In this document: piece after piece, positions 26,405-37,797 of the stretch | Layout of the letters: each line of letters opens with the position of its first letter | Position numbering within the stretch: position 1 is the stretch's first letter | Assembly (NCBI RefSeq): GCF_036669915.1 | Contig: NC_089320.1 | Location: 19,205,964-19,269,963 of the forward strand | Direction: 5' to 3' | Length of the DNA: 64,000 nucleotides | Origin: Pocillopora verrucosa | Taxonomy: Eukaryota > Cnidaria > Anthozoa > Scleractinia > Pocilloporidae | Translations under genes and position numbers: made by a program | Notes under the pieces: generated by a model | Told to the model about the DNA's origin: nothing | Database searches by the model: none | Seen by the model: the letters and a program-made list of their open reading frames with translations, nothing else

Positions 26405-29400
26405 ATGAAGAGACGAAGTATTGATCCTTCGAAACTTAGAAGACCTTTAAAACGTTCTCGCATCACAGAATCGATATATGGAAGGTAAAAGTCGAAATGT
26501 TGAGTCAGAAACATTGGCCTCTGGCCGCTCGCATTGAAAACCATGAATTTATGGTTGGTTTTCTGATCTGTTCTTAATTTCTGTTTCATCTAGTGTATTT
26601 CTGTACGTCAGATTTTTCTTAGTATGGATTATGGTGTTGACTGCCGACTTCCTATTGGAATTTCGCTTTGAATATCTTTGGCCTTTTTGGCTACTGTTAC
26701 GGAGTGCTTACGACTCGTTCAAGTACCAAGGTTTGGTAAGTCGAGTTACTATTTTCACGTAATTTACCGTAAATCATGCGTTTCTCGTTATTCATTGGCC
26801 CTCAGAATAATCCCAACATTGCTAGGCTAATGCGGTTTTACTTTGAAATTGTCCTAGCGTCTGTAATCTCGTTTTAGTTTTGAATTTTCCTGTTACATTT
26901 TTTCAGGCTTTCTCTCTTCTGTTTCTCACACTGGCGTTCTGTTCAGACTTAATATGTTTGATGTTTCTCCCTGTGCATTGGTTATTCTTTGCGGCTAGCA
27001 CATACGTCTGGGTTCAGTTCGTCTGGCATACAGGTAATCCTAGAGAGATAATTTTTAGCCGATAAAAGTTGCTAAAGGCGGGTATAACTTCATTCACTCG
27101 AGGAAAATTTCCAATGTTTACATTTCGTCAGGTCGGCTGGTGGATCAAGATATAATATTCCTGAAATCGCCGTGAATCAGATATAAACTATACGGAGTTT
27201 TCACAAGTCTATTGGAAGTTTATGGTTAAATATTTCATCATTCTATTGTCTAATTATTGACGGCTTGTTCTGTTTTCAGATCGTGGTTTATGTGTTCCAA
27301 CCGTTAGTCTATGGTTACTGTTTGTATATGTAGAAGCGTCGGTTCGACTTCGCGAACTGAAAAATCTCCCATTTCATTTAGACTTATGTCGACCGTTCGC
27401 CGCTCATTGGTAAGTTTGAGCTTTTTGCATTGCCATGATACTATTAATTTGGCTGTCTATGATGAGTTATACTTTCTTTTAACAAGGAGGTGGAAGCACT
27501 TTCTCGGGAAAAAAGTAAAGTGCTTCCCTAATTTATATTCTTCCCTGACATTTTCAGAGGCAGCTGGTTATTTCATGCAAAGCAGTTCGTATTAGCGTCG
27601 GAAGTAAGGTCCTATTGTAGTCAGAAAGCTTCGTCGAAAGGTTTTTCTCAAAATTTGGCTTTTTCAAGCATGAGATTCCATTTTCTGATGTTATCTTGAT
27701 GAATAAAATATCTCCAATTTGTAATGTACTGCCATTTTTATGTCAGTTTTTCTGTTGAGACTTCGGGAGTTCTCACTTTTGCGAGTAATTAATCATTTAA
27801 CTACGATTTAGTTTAAGATGCTTAGATGGCAGCTCAAAGAGGATTTCGTCTCTTCAAAATTTAAACGAAAAACGTGATGGTTATTTTTTTTTAAAATAAT
27901 CTTTTCATTTCACAATTGTAGTTTCCTACTTGCTTCGCGTACATTGTACCACTTTCTTTGGTTATTTTGTTCGAACCCGTTCTATATCTTGCCGTTAATT
28001 TTAAACCACTGTGATACAAATTGTTCATTTTTAATGAAGATAATCTGGATAAAAGCACAGTCAACCGTTTTCCTCATGGCACTACCTTAAATGAAATTCA
28101 TAGATAAAGCAGGCACAGAGAATTTGCTCCAAGAGTTTTTTTGAAATATAAGAAAATTTCTCCAGTTAATAGGAAGTTTGTCTTAAGCTGTGGTAACCAC
28201 ACAAGACTCCCATTGTCAACTGAGCTTGTGATCTTGTTTTCACTTACACCATTTCCCTCCTACATTTGTTTGACATTATTTGATGCAACTGAAAGGCTGG
28301 TTAGTCAAGTATTTGTTGACAATGAATGCCTTTTTTCTTGCTTAAATAATAAAAGTCTACTGCACCACCTACAATAGAATTTTTATTTCACTAGCCCTCT
28401 TGTTTCTGAAAACCCTAGTAGTTCAGGTTTAAAGATGCTTCATTAACCCACTTGAGCACTGATTTTCAACCCCTAATTTTCCAACCCTCCCAATCATTCA
28501 AACCAACTCTTTTACTACTAGAAATTTGAATAATCACAATTTTATTGTGAATGAAAATTTGTAAGTGCATCATGTTTTGATGCCCAGACATAACAGCCTG
28601 TGGCTTTAGGAAAAGTGAGTACATCTGACCAATTGTCATGCTACAGTGAGTTTGTCACAGCAGGAAAACAGGGTGCTTAGTATACATTAGATATCAGAGA
28701 ATTCCCTGGGTGGCATGCATAATTCTCTGTCTACATTTGATGGCTTGTGCATGTTCTTAAGAAATTTTTTTGAGAATTTTTTCCTGTTTCTTCACATGGT
28801 TCTCTTGCAACTAAATTTCTCAAAGAAAACCCTGGTTAACATTCTATAGACTCCTATATAGAATATGTGACTTGCACAGAGCTGCTACTTTTAAATTAAT
28901 GCTCTTTTTGTCTCATTTTGCCTGCATTATACTGATTTTCAGTGTTTTAATACAGCTTTGTTAATATTTAGAGTTATCAACTGATGTCTCCTCTGTACAT
29001 TAAGCTTTCACTTGTCATTTTGAGATATTTAGCTGATAGCAGATTTTACTGTTTTAAGTGCTATGAATATTGGCATGTAAATTTTGTTCTTATAATACTA
29101 ACACAATATTGAAGACGTATAGACCTGAATTAGGGCTGATATACGTTGTGTTCTTGAGCAATAACCATTACTTTATTAATTCCTCCCTCAGATATTTTGC
29201 TTGTATGTAGAATATGTTTGAAGAAAATTCCCCTCCCTAAACTTGCCACTTCACTGCTGATATCTAAAAGCGAACCCTCTTTTTTGTTGGCTATTGATGG
29301 GAATCTGTTGCCCTTTTTGAGGCAATATCTGATTTAATGAAAGAGTTCTTTGACTGATCTTTTTTTTTTTTCAGCATTGGTTATCCTGTTGTTACACTTG

Positions 29401-32400
29401 GCTATGGTGTTAAGAGTTATGTAGGCTATAAAATGCGTCAGGTAAGGACAGCTCTCAGCATGATGTTAAATGGCCACGTGTGATCATTTCTCTCGTGGGC
29501 ACAGTAGATGATCGAGAAGTCATCATGCAGAGAGTGTGAAATTTGTGCGTGTGGATGAGCATGTAGTTTGAATTATGGCTACAGTATTGGCTTCAGATTT
29601 AAACATAAATAAATTCATTCATTTCACAAATTGCTGATGGCGATGATCACTTACATGGTAGCTGAAACATCAAAATTTATTGTCAAATTTGGACACAAAG
29701 CACAACCATTCCTCCATAGGGAAAGTTATTCTTTCTGATGAAGGGTGATTTTGTAGTTAAGCTTTGAACAAACCCTTCATATTGGCATTAACCTGAAGAG
29801 AACAGACACATCCTGAAAATTTATGTATGCCAGTGTAATTAGAAATGAGAAGGCAGTTAGAACAACTAAATTTTTTTTTAGTTGTGGGTGACAACTGTTC
29901 CCTGTCTGTGACCAAATAGCAAGCTCTTTCATCCAGCAGCAATTTGAGAAAAACATCTCTTATGTTCTCCTGAAGTTTTTCAATTTTTATAATTTATGTA
30001 TGGAATGTAGTAGCAATGTAGAGCACTGTCAGCTGTGAATGGGCTAGACAGGGCTTATTTTCTCAGCTGTTATTCAAACCCCCAAAATATATTCACATTT
30101 ACTTTGTCATCTGTCAGAAAAATGCATTTATGGAGGAAACAGGTGGTAAATTTTTGTTCGCAAGGAATTTCACTTTCTGAGAAATCTCTTTATTTTATTG
30201 TAATTCTGAGTTTTCTGTGACCTATTAATCACTGAGGAATGTCTAATCTGAGAGAAATCAAGACAAAAGAAAAAAAAAGAGTCACAGAAAATTCTTGTGG
30301 GTTAGTTTTTTGCTATTTGCAGGGTACTCAAAGAATATTTTTAGGAATCAGTTTATGATACAAAATTTGAGGCGCACTGTCATGCTTCCACTGCAGCTGG
30401 TGGATTTTTCAGAGCCAGCTTAATTTGACAAACCTGTAGGTGCTAAGGTTATGTTCCATTGGGGGTTCTTATTTGTTTATTTTTATTTTACTCCATTTCA
30501 CAGAGAAGAGTACAGCATGTTGCTAAAGAAAATGAGTTTTATATGCAGCTAATTAATCTGGCACTGCCTCCTGAAACAAATAACCATGCAGAGGCAACAG
30601 AGAGATCATCAAGAGGTATGATGTTGCCTTGCACAGGATTTTTATGGAATTTCCCTTTGTTTAAAACTGGAGTTAGATGGTTAGTACGTAAGGGAAGGTT
30701 TAGTGAATGGCAGATGGTCATCAAAAAATAAATTTATATATTTTTTTACAAATCAAATTTAAATTACGTTTAAACCAAATTATTATGTTTGGATAGATAA
30801 ATTCCACATTTCTCCAACCTGTGACCATTGTGTTTATTTCAGGTAGTCACAAAACATTTTGGCAACTAAACTTTTAGGTTGCCAGATTGCCTTCCTGTAT
30901 TTAGTATTCGTGCTCCAAAGCTTAAGCTTTCCACTTCTTATCATTCAGGGTCTTTAGTTGATGTGAAGTAAACTTTTACAAGAAATGTTATTTATACTAC
31001 GTCATTGCCTTTTTCTCCGGAGTTGTTTTGTGCAGTTAAGAATATTGTGCTTTTCTTTGATTGTTTTTGTTGTTTTTGTTTTTTTTAACTTCATTGGTGA
31101 CTAAAGTTTCATTTCTGAAGAACATTTGAAGATTTGGGGGCGCCAAATGGTAACTTGGATAGAGATGACTACACCACAAAGTCGCTGAATTGAAACGGAA
31201 ACTGGAGCATGGCAGAGCCGTACACGCAGTTTAACTATTTTTGTGTACATGTACAGCTGAAGGTTAAAAATGTTTTGAGAAAGATATATTATTGACTTGG
31301 TTTTCTTCATTCTTAACTTTCAGCTATATGTAATGGTAAAGTTGCTAATGGCGAAGTCGCATCACCAAGAGGTCGGCCTGTACCAGTAATGACAAATGGA
31401 ATTAACACTAAAACAGATCTTGAACTCTTAATAGCTAAAGAGGCCAGTCGTCGTGGCTTAAAACTAAGTGATCTAGAGTCAAGGCCTACTTTGAAGGGAA
31501 ATGCATTGTTGAAAGAACTTGACGTGCTTTCAAACTTTACATCGAAGAAGACCAGCGAGGATCATAACTTAAATGAACTTGATAAACTTTCGTTAGAGGG
31601 GAGTCATAAGAGCGGGAAAGCAGGGCAGCAACCTCGCGCAGCACTCAATGGAGTTATAGGAAAATCCTCAAAGAAAAATGGCGCAAAAGGAAATGAAAAG
31701 TTGAAGGAGTACGACGAGAATGACGAAGAGGACAATGATGAGTCTGATAGCGATTCTTTAAGTGCGTCGAGTAGCTCCATCAATAACAGTCGAAAGAACA
31801 GCAGGAGTAACTCACCCAAGGTGTGTCTGAGAAGCTCTCAGTCGCTCTATTTTTAGGCCGGTTTTGTTGTTGTTTTTGTGTTTGTTTATTCCTTTCCTTG
31901 TTGGTCTCATGGCTGTGATCTTCTCTTAATTTCTCAGGGACATGAGAAATCTCAGTCAGTTGACCTTGGACCCAGTCTCTTTTCTCAACTTAAAGAGGAG
32001 AGGCTGCTACGGTAAGTGAAGCATTTATTATGTCTCCATGGGGTACGAGTTCCTTCAGAACCACAAAGAGCTAAATAGCGGTGTGTGCATTGTGAAAGAT
32101 TCAACGTTCAATCTTCGTTATCCTTAACTGTTCTTAACCCCTCTTGATTTATAACTGCTTCTTTTGCCGTTTTGCCCATGGAAAAAGAAACATTTTTTCT
32201 CCCTTCTAATTTTTTCCAATCCCTCTCTGACGAGTGTCTTTGCTGTCATCCCGGGTTAAAATGTAGCGTACCGATTGAAAAGATGTATTTCCCTTCTAAC
32301 CAAGACTAAAAGTGTTTTGTTTTTTTTGTTTTTTTATTTCTTGCTTTTATTATTACTTTCAGTCGTCGTGCTGAGAGCAATTTATCCCAACTAGAGAATG

Positions 32401-34523
32401 ATAGTAAACGACTCAGAGTGGAACTGCAGACGAGTCGGCAGGGAGAGCAGGAACTGAGGTCCACCATGCACAGCCTGATGGCCAGTGAGCGCTCCACTAA
32501 GGTAGAATTACAGCAGTTAAAGGCTGAGTGCGAGGTTATTCAACAGAAGTAAGTAGAGCTGAGTTGTTTATATGCAATAGAGCCAGTAGTTCGTTTCTCT
32601 CTCACCCTAAAGAATAACTAAATTCGGAATACATTCAAGTTTCTTTTTCGACAATCTGGAACTACATTGTTCATAGGGTCCTGTACTACCCGATCTCATT
32701 TGTTGGGAAAACTTTTCTGTCGATGCAGAACAACAGGTTCTTTGGAAATTTTAAACGGAAAACTTGTGATGCTTATCTGACCTATCAGATTACCCAACCA
32801 AAATCATTCAAAACTTGATCAAGTGGTAGTCCCGTGCCTGAAGAAGTTTGTTTGCTTTCCTTCGTTCAGATTTGTTTCCTTTGTTTCTTTGGAGGTTGGA
32901 TAATTCCGGGCATTCAAGTGAGACTCAGCAAAAGGGAGGGTTAGGAAATGAATTGGATGCATTGAGGAAATTTTTATCTTTTCTGCATAGCTTTCGTTTT
33001 GAAAGTATTCTTGTTCTCGAGTATATCACCGCTAGCATTCCGTCACAAATGCTGTAGTCTGAGTGGCTGTGCTACTCGCCATCAATTCCTTGGTAGATAT
33101 CATTCTAAGTGGATGAAGGCAGTTGCCTGACATTGCGCGGTTGTATACTTTGAGTGGCTTGTATATTTATACTAAAACAATTAGATTATTCGCTCTCAAT
33201 TTCTATGCTTGAAATTGATTTGGGCTTTGCCCTCAATTGTTATCGTGCGCTAGAAATCTCTAGCACGTTATCTAATTGTTGATTAGAGCAACTTTCGATT
33301 GTCTATCGAGAAGGAATCGAGATTGCTTTGGTTTTACTTCACACCGCTTTGTAGTTGGTTTAGAAAACTCGCGCGAAATTCTCAACCAATCAGATGCTAA
33401 ACTAAAACCAGACATGACTTGGCCGCTCGCGTTTTCCCGCGTTTCAGGTAGTTAGCTGGTTTTAAGTTGGAGTCCTCATTGGCTTGTGATATTTCCCCTT
33501 GTTCTTTTTAACTGTCGTTATTAGTTTGGTTTTGGTTTTACGGCACTAAATGAAAAGGCACTTTTACCCTCACGCCCCAATATCAGCATGCATATTCTCC
33601 ATACTCTTCCAATCACATTTTATATGGTACTGACATTAAGAATTTGTGTAAAAATCGATAGCTTCTGTAGTTGGGGATTATTTCCTTTGTTTACACGAGC
33701 TTAAAGTTTGCTACAGGGGTGATTCTGTAAGGAGAAATTAGATGCTAGTCACTCTTAGAGGTGAAGGGTTAAGTCGCAAAAATAATGGAATGTTTATGAT
33801 TTTATTCACAGATTGCAAAATATGTCGTCTGCGCGTCAGCAAGATCGTAATACAGTCTCCTCTCTGGAACGAAAGCTAAAAACTGAGCGAGATTCCCGGC
33901 TTTTGGCGGAGAGTCAGTTGCGCGAGGAGCGCAAAAGACAAAAAGCTGAGGACGCCGCAGCAAAGCAGCGCGATGAAACGACAGGCCATGATGCGTGTAA
34001 TGCGCTCAGGATCGAGCTGGAAGAAGACAGCCGCCAGTTGCGTGTTCTTCTGCAGGAGAAGGAAGAAGAAATAAAACGCGTCGACAAGGAGGCTGAAACG
34101 CTGCGACAGAAGACCAGAGAATATGACAGCATGCAGCTGAAGAAGGAAACGGAGGTGTTAATGTCTGCGCTGACAGCTATGCAAGGCAAGAACACTCACC
34201 TAGAAAACAGCTTGAGCTCGGAGACTCGCTTGAAGCTGGACTTGTTCTCGGCGTTAGGCGACACGCGCAGGCAGCTGGAGATTGCACAAACCAACCTTAA
34301 GACCAAGGATCGAGAGATCGAATCCTTGAAGCTGAAGATCGCTGAAGTGATGGCTGTCATGCCCACCGCTACAACCTACACTGCCGGCGATTCGCCCGGA
34401 GTTCCTCGCTTCGCCTCCAATCATCTCATCTCTCCAAATCACATTGAGTTGTCCAACAGTGGCCTCGATCCGAGCGCTCCCTGCTACATTCCTGTTTGTA
34501 AGAGTCCCAAAGGCTTGCTGTAA
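26405..34523 (+). CDS. MACO1: Macoilin (TMEM57 family)
   Basis: Conserved ER / neuronal multi-pass membrane protein with a C-terminal coiled coil. Ten exons: 26405-26484, 26594-26735, 26907-27033, 27280-27409, 29375-29441, 30504-30615, 31324-31820, 31938-32011, 32363-32548, 33812-34523 (2127 nt, 708 aa; vertebrate macoilin is about 660 aa). The N-terminus MKRRSIDPSKLRRPLKR then TESIYGS, and blocks such as FRFEYLWPFW, DSFKYQGLAFS, FFAASTYVWVQFVWH, DLCRPFAAHCIGYPVVTLG and KENEFYMQL, match the family closely. About five TM helices lie in residues 28-180. A low-complexity Ser/Asn/Lys linker follows (exon 7), then a long Glu/Lys/Arg-rich coiled coil (exons 8-10) ending GLDPSAPCYIPV. All introns are GT-AG and phases close. 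In family members studied it modulates neuronal excitability; that role here is inference. Confidence 0.96.
27410..29374 (+). other. Macoilin intron 4 (2.0 kb)
   Basis: AT-rich with no recognisable gene or repeat boundary. Ends in a run of eleven T before the CAG acceptor. Confidence 0.5.
33544..33775. repeat. Dispersed repeat, AACTCCCAG family (macoilin intron 9)
   Basis: Shares ATCAG(C/T)ATGCATATTCTCC and GTAAGGAGAAATTA-like blocks with 45478-45640. The right end GAAGGGTTAAG resembles the termini of the copy at 39869-40075. Non-coding. Confidence 0.65.
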
Positions 34524-34845
34524 GACGCCTGAAGGATTTCCCGTATTTGTCGCTACCCTGGTGTTGCTCTTAATTTATAATCTTAACTAAGTTATTGGGT
34601 TTGTCAGTTGGGTAGCAAGGTGGATCAAGTTTGCGTGCTTTACAGTTTTTGTCTGGGAATGCTTGCCTTTAGCTTATATTTCGTTAAATGTAATACTAAT
34701 GTTGTATTAGTTTGGAGAAAGAAAGTGTGGTTGCAGTTTATCTGTTTCTGATGTCATAGCGCGTTACTTTCAAATTCAAGGCGTTTTCGTCGCTTACTTA
34801 TTGCGTCTGTCATGGTTGAAGTGGAACGATTCTTAGCTTCTCATC
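34524..34845. other. Macoilin 3' flank
   Basis: Probable 3' UTR. No gene or clear polyadenylation hexamer seen. Confidence 0.45.
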
Positions 34846-35338
34846 AGGCTACGGTTCACACGGTACCGGACGAATTTTCCATCAGTGGAAAATTCGTGCG
34901 TTTGGGCGTTTCGTTCACATGGAACCACGCCAAACGTGAGGAAATTTGAACGCCCAAGCGTTGGAAAACTTGAAAACCAAAATAGAGGACAAATTTTTTT
35001 CTCGTAAATGTGTAGGCCATGCCTAACTTACCACGCACGTAGGCGACGTTGTTTTGATGTCTTGATAATGTCAGAAAATCAAGTTAAAAAACGTCGTACA
35101 TCTTTCTGTAAATCGAAAACGTCGAAGCAGCGAAAACGCTGGACGCCATTTTGCATTGGGTTAAGAAGCGTCCTGCGCATGAGGAGACGGTAAAACGCTT
35201 AAAAATGTCATAAAATTCATCTTGTTACCAGTTCCATCTGATCAGAACGAAACTTTCGCGCGGTTCCGTGTGAACAGAATGTCCGGTCGAAATCTTTGGC
35301 CTGTCGAAAATTCGTTTGGCACCGTTTGAACGTAGCCT
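34846..35338. mobile_element. MITE-like TIR element (about 490 bp)
   Basis: The left end AGGCTACGGTTCACACGGT and the right end (reverse complement AGGCTACGTTCAAACGGT) are inverted copies; homology continues through ACCGGACGAATTT against GCCAAACGAATTT. The right flank is TTA and the left flank TCA, compatible with a mutated 3-bp TTA duplication of PIF/Harbinger type, but this is weak. No transposase. Confidence 0.65.
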
Positions 35339-36308
35339 TAGTTCGTTCATTGTTGATACTTTTGGACTCCTCTCTTTCCTAACCGCAAGCGAGATTCATA
35401 GCACTTTTCACATCTAAGTAATCCTTCTGACTGTAGTTCCTTAGCTGACTGACTAAGCGAGTTACCGCGTAGCTCTTGATGTTAAAGCTGCTTAGCTGTA
35501 GACACGTACAACTGTTGATATTTCTTGAGAAAGTAGAGAAAATTACATTATGGTAACGTTGAACATTAGCTTGATAACAAAAAAACAAAAAAAACAAAAA
35601 AAAGAAAACGGAACAATCGGATCACGTTCAGATAATGCGATTTTTCACCGAAAAGTTCAGGAAATCAGCCAGTTTTGATTGTAAAGCATCAGATCCTCCA
35701 GTCGCTGCACGCATAGTCTAGAGAGACAATTATTCAATCTCTGGGCTATCACGCGGAATCCAAGATCTTGTATATTTTAGTTAGATAGGGCCTGTTTGTG
35801 CGAGTTTAGAAAGGTAGACTTAATAGCGAACAACGCGGGGAGCAGACTAGCATGGATTGTAAACGACCATCGTAAACACGTTAACCTAACTTTTCCTACC
35901 TTAAAAACTGCCGCGTTACACCTTCAATTTCACTCTGACTCGCACCTTCAGGCTCTGAGTGTTGAAGGTTTCACACGAAGTATGTTTTGTTAACTATTCC
36001 ACCCCTCAGCAATTCGGCTTTGTTACGTTTTTCATTTTCGATCATTTCATGAGCTGAGCTCTTTTGTTCACGAGTGCGAGCGAGGAAAGGCGGGGTCTAC
36101 TGTATTTGGAACTGAGACGTCAACCATGTACAGCCACGCACAGAATAAAAAAGACAAAAAAGTAAAAAAATACATATAAATTAAGATGAAATTGCAGTCA
36201 AATATTCATTGCCTTAGTTTAATAAATTATGATGCAGTTGAAGACGTGACGGGTCGATATAGTTTTTGAGTCAGTTACTTGGGGATCCCACGGGACAGTC
36301 TCGATTTA
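35339..36308. other. Intergenic, no gene recognised
   Basis: Non-coding AT-rich sequence with an A-rich stretch at about 35580-35610. Short ORFs lack motifs. Confidence 0.45.
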
Positions 36309-36879
36309 GGGCCTCTTCATATGAGCCCGGTTGACCGGGCTGGCCCGCTTACCGGGAAGAATTTCGCCTTGGGTTCATATGAGAAACTTCAGCCCGGTTT
36401 CCGAGATGAGAAAAGGCCGAAGATCTTAGGGACAAGTTTTGGCGCGAAATTAGAAAAACAAAACAAAGATGGCGAAACGCAACTGAGTTATTATTTTGCG
36501 CCTATCATGGCTTTGGCAACCCTTTTAACTGTATCACTACAGTTAAACGGGTTGCTGATGATGTGGAAAATTCATCAGGCAAAGTAAAACGATGCCATTC
36601 GGGCTGCCTTGATGTGTAATGAAACTGCGCTACTAAGTCATCGACCATTTAACGCATGCGCTATTGCGAAAAATTCATCCCGGTAACCGGGATGAAGTGT
36701 TCATATGGCAAAATTTTCCTGCCAGCTTACCGACATCCTGGTTGGAAAAACCGAGATCTCGGTAACCGAGCCAGGCCCTCTCATATGAACACATCGAAAA
36801 TTTTACAAAGGATAGAGGTAAGGTAAGAGATTTCGGAAACCGGGCCAGCCCGGTCAACCGGGCTCATAGGAAGAGGCCC
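36309..36879. mobile_element. PIF/Harbinger-like MITE with TTA target duplication
   Basis: A 571-bp element. The left end GGGCCTCTTCATATGAGCCC and right end (reverse complement GGGCCTCTTCCTATGAGCCC) are inverted repeats extending about 40 bp through GGTTGACCGGGCTGGCCCG. The flanking trinucleotide TTA occurs on both sides (36306-36308, 36880-36882), the standard duplication of PIF/Harbinger elements, whose tips also often start GGGCC. Internal CCGG/TACCG motifs repeat in both orientations. No transposase ORF, so non-autonomous. Confidence 0.82.
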
Positions 36880-36882
36880 TTA

Positions 36883-37292
36883 GAGAGTGATACGGAATTC
36901 TTGAACTTATACCTCGGAAACCACGGAAAACATGAAGTCATCGTCGTCGTCGTCATCATCATATTTTTATTTGTCTTATTTACACAATACAAAAAAATTT
37001 ATTTACAGCGGTTATCGCTAGAAGGCGAGGAGACCCAGTCAATGCGCTCCTTGTTAGTTAACGTACGACTCAGTTCATAAATGAATCAATCGATCAACAA
37101 ATAACTAGGGAAAGCAATTAATATCTGTTGGTGGCGAGAGATTGTGTCGGGGCGGGAAACTCGCAAGCTTCACTCGCTTCTTTCCTCTGCATCCCTTTTG
37201 AGATCATTCGAAGATCCCTACTCGTATTTTGATTCCTGAGGCATTTGATCCTCTTTAATCTTTCTAATACTCTTACGGGCTGAATTTTCTCT
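36883..37292. other. Intergenic upstream of SOD
   Basis: Contains a short GTCGTC/ATCATC simple repeat around 36940-36962. No gene seen. Confidence 0.45.
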
Positions 37293-37503
37293 TTGGAATT
37301 ATCCTCACCCTCAAATGAGGGGTCTGATCATTTATGATCAGTGTTTCATGTTACGTAGTCCATGGTGTCCATGGGCGGCCTTTGTTGAAAACTATTTCTC
37401 GTTGGAATTATCCTCACCCTCAAATGAGGGGTCTGATCATTTATGATCAGTGTTTCATGTTACGTAATTCATGGTGTCCATGAGCGGCCTTTGATGAAAA
37501 CAA
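37293..37503. repeat. Tandem duplication (period 109 bp) upstream of SOD
   Basis: Two nearly identical direct copies, 37293-37401 and 37402-about 37503. Each contains a perfect hairpin CTGATCATTTATGATCAG (37324-37341 and 37433-37450) and a smaller one, CCTCA..TGAGG. Located 300-500 bp upstream of the SOD start codon, so a regulatory role is possible but unproven. Confidence 0.85.
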
Positions 37504-37797
37504 TGAGGTTTGTGGCTGTTAAATTAAGAGAACAAAACTAATTAATGAGCGAAGGGCGAATCTTACATTAGTCTTCCGACATTTTTTCTTAAGTAATGGG
37601 AAAAGAAAAGAAAGAAATCTGTAATGGTAGTTATGATGACAAATCATGACAAGGCATCTATGGCGGTATCGTCCATTTTTTCCCAAGTTCCTCTGAGGGC
37701 CAAGCTCTTAATGGTCACATGTTCGAATCCGACAGAACACTCGAAGGTTTGTTCAGCACATGTGCCCTTAACGTGGTGAATCATCGTTTATTTTACA
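37504..37797. promoter_or_regulatory. Proximal upstream region of SOD
   Basis: No coding region. Probable promoter and 5' UTR by position only; I see no TATA box or other diagnostic motif. Confidence 0.3.

Noticed and set aside
37293..37503. CRISPR-like or phage-like array
   Set aside because: Only two tandem copies in a eukaryotic intergenic region; a simple segmental tandem duplication.
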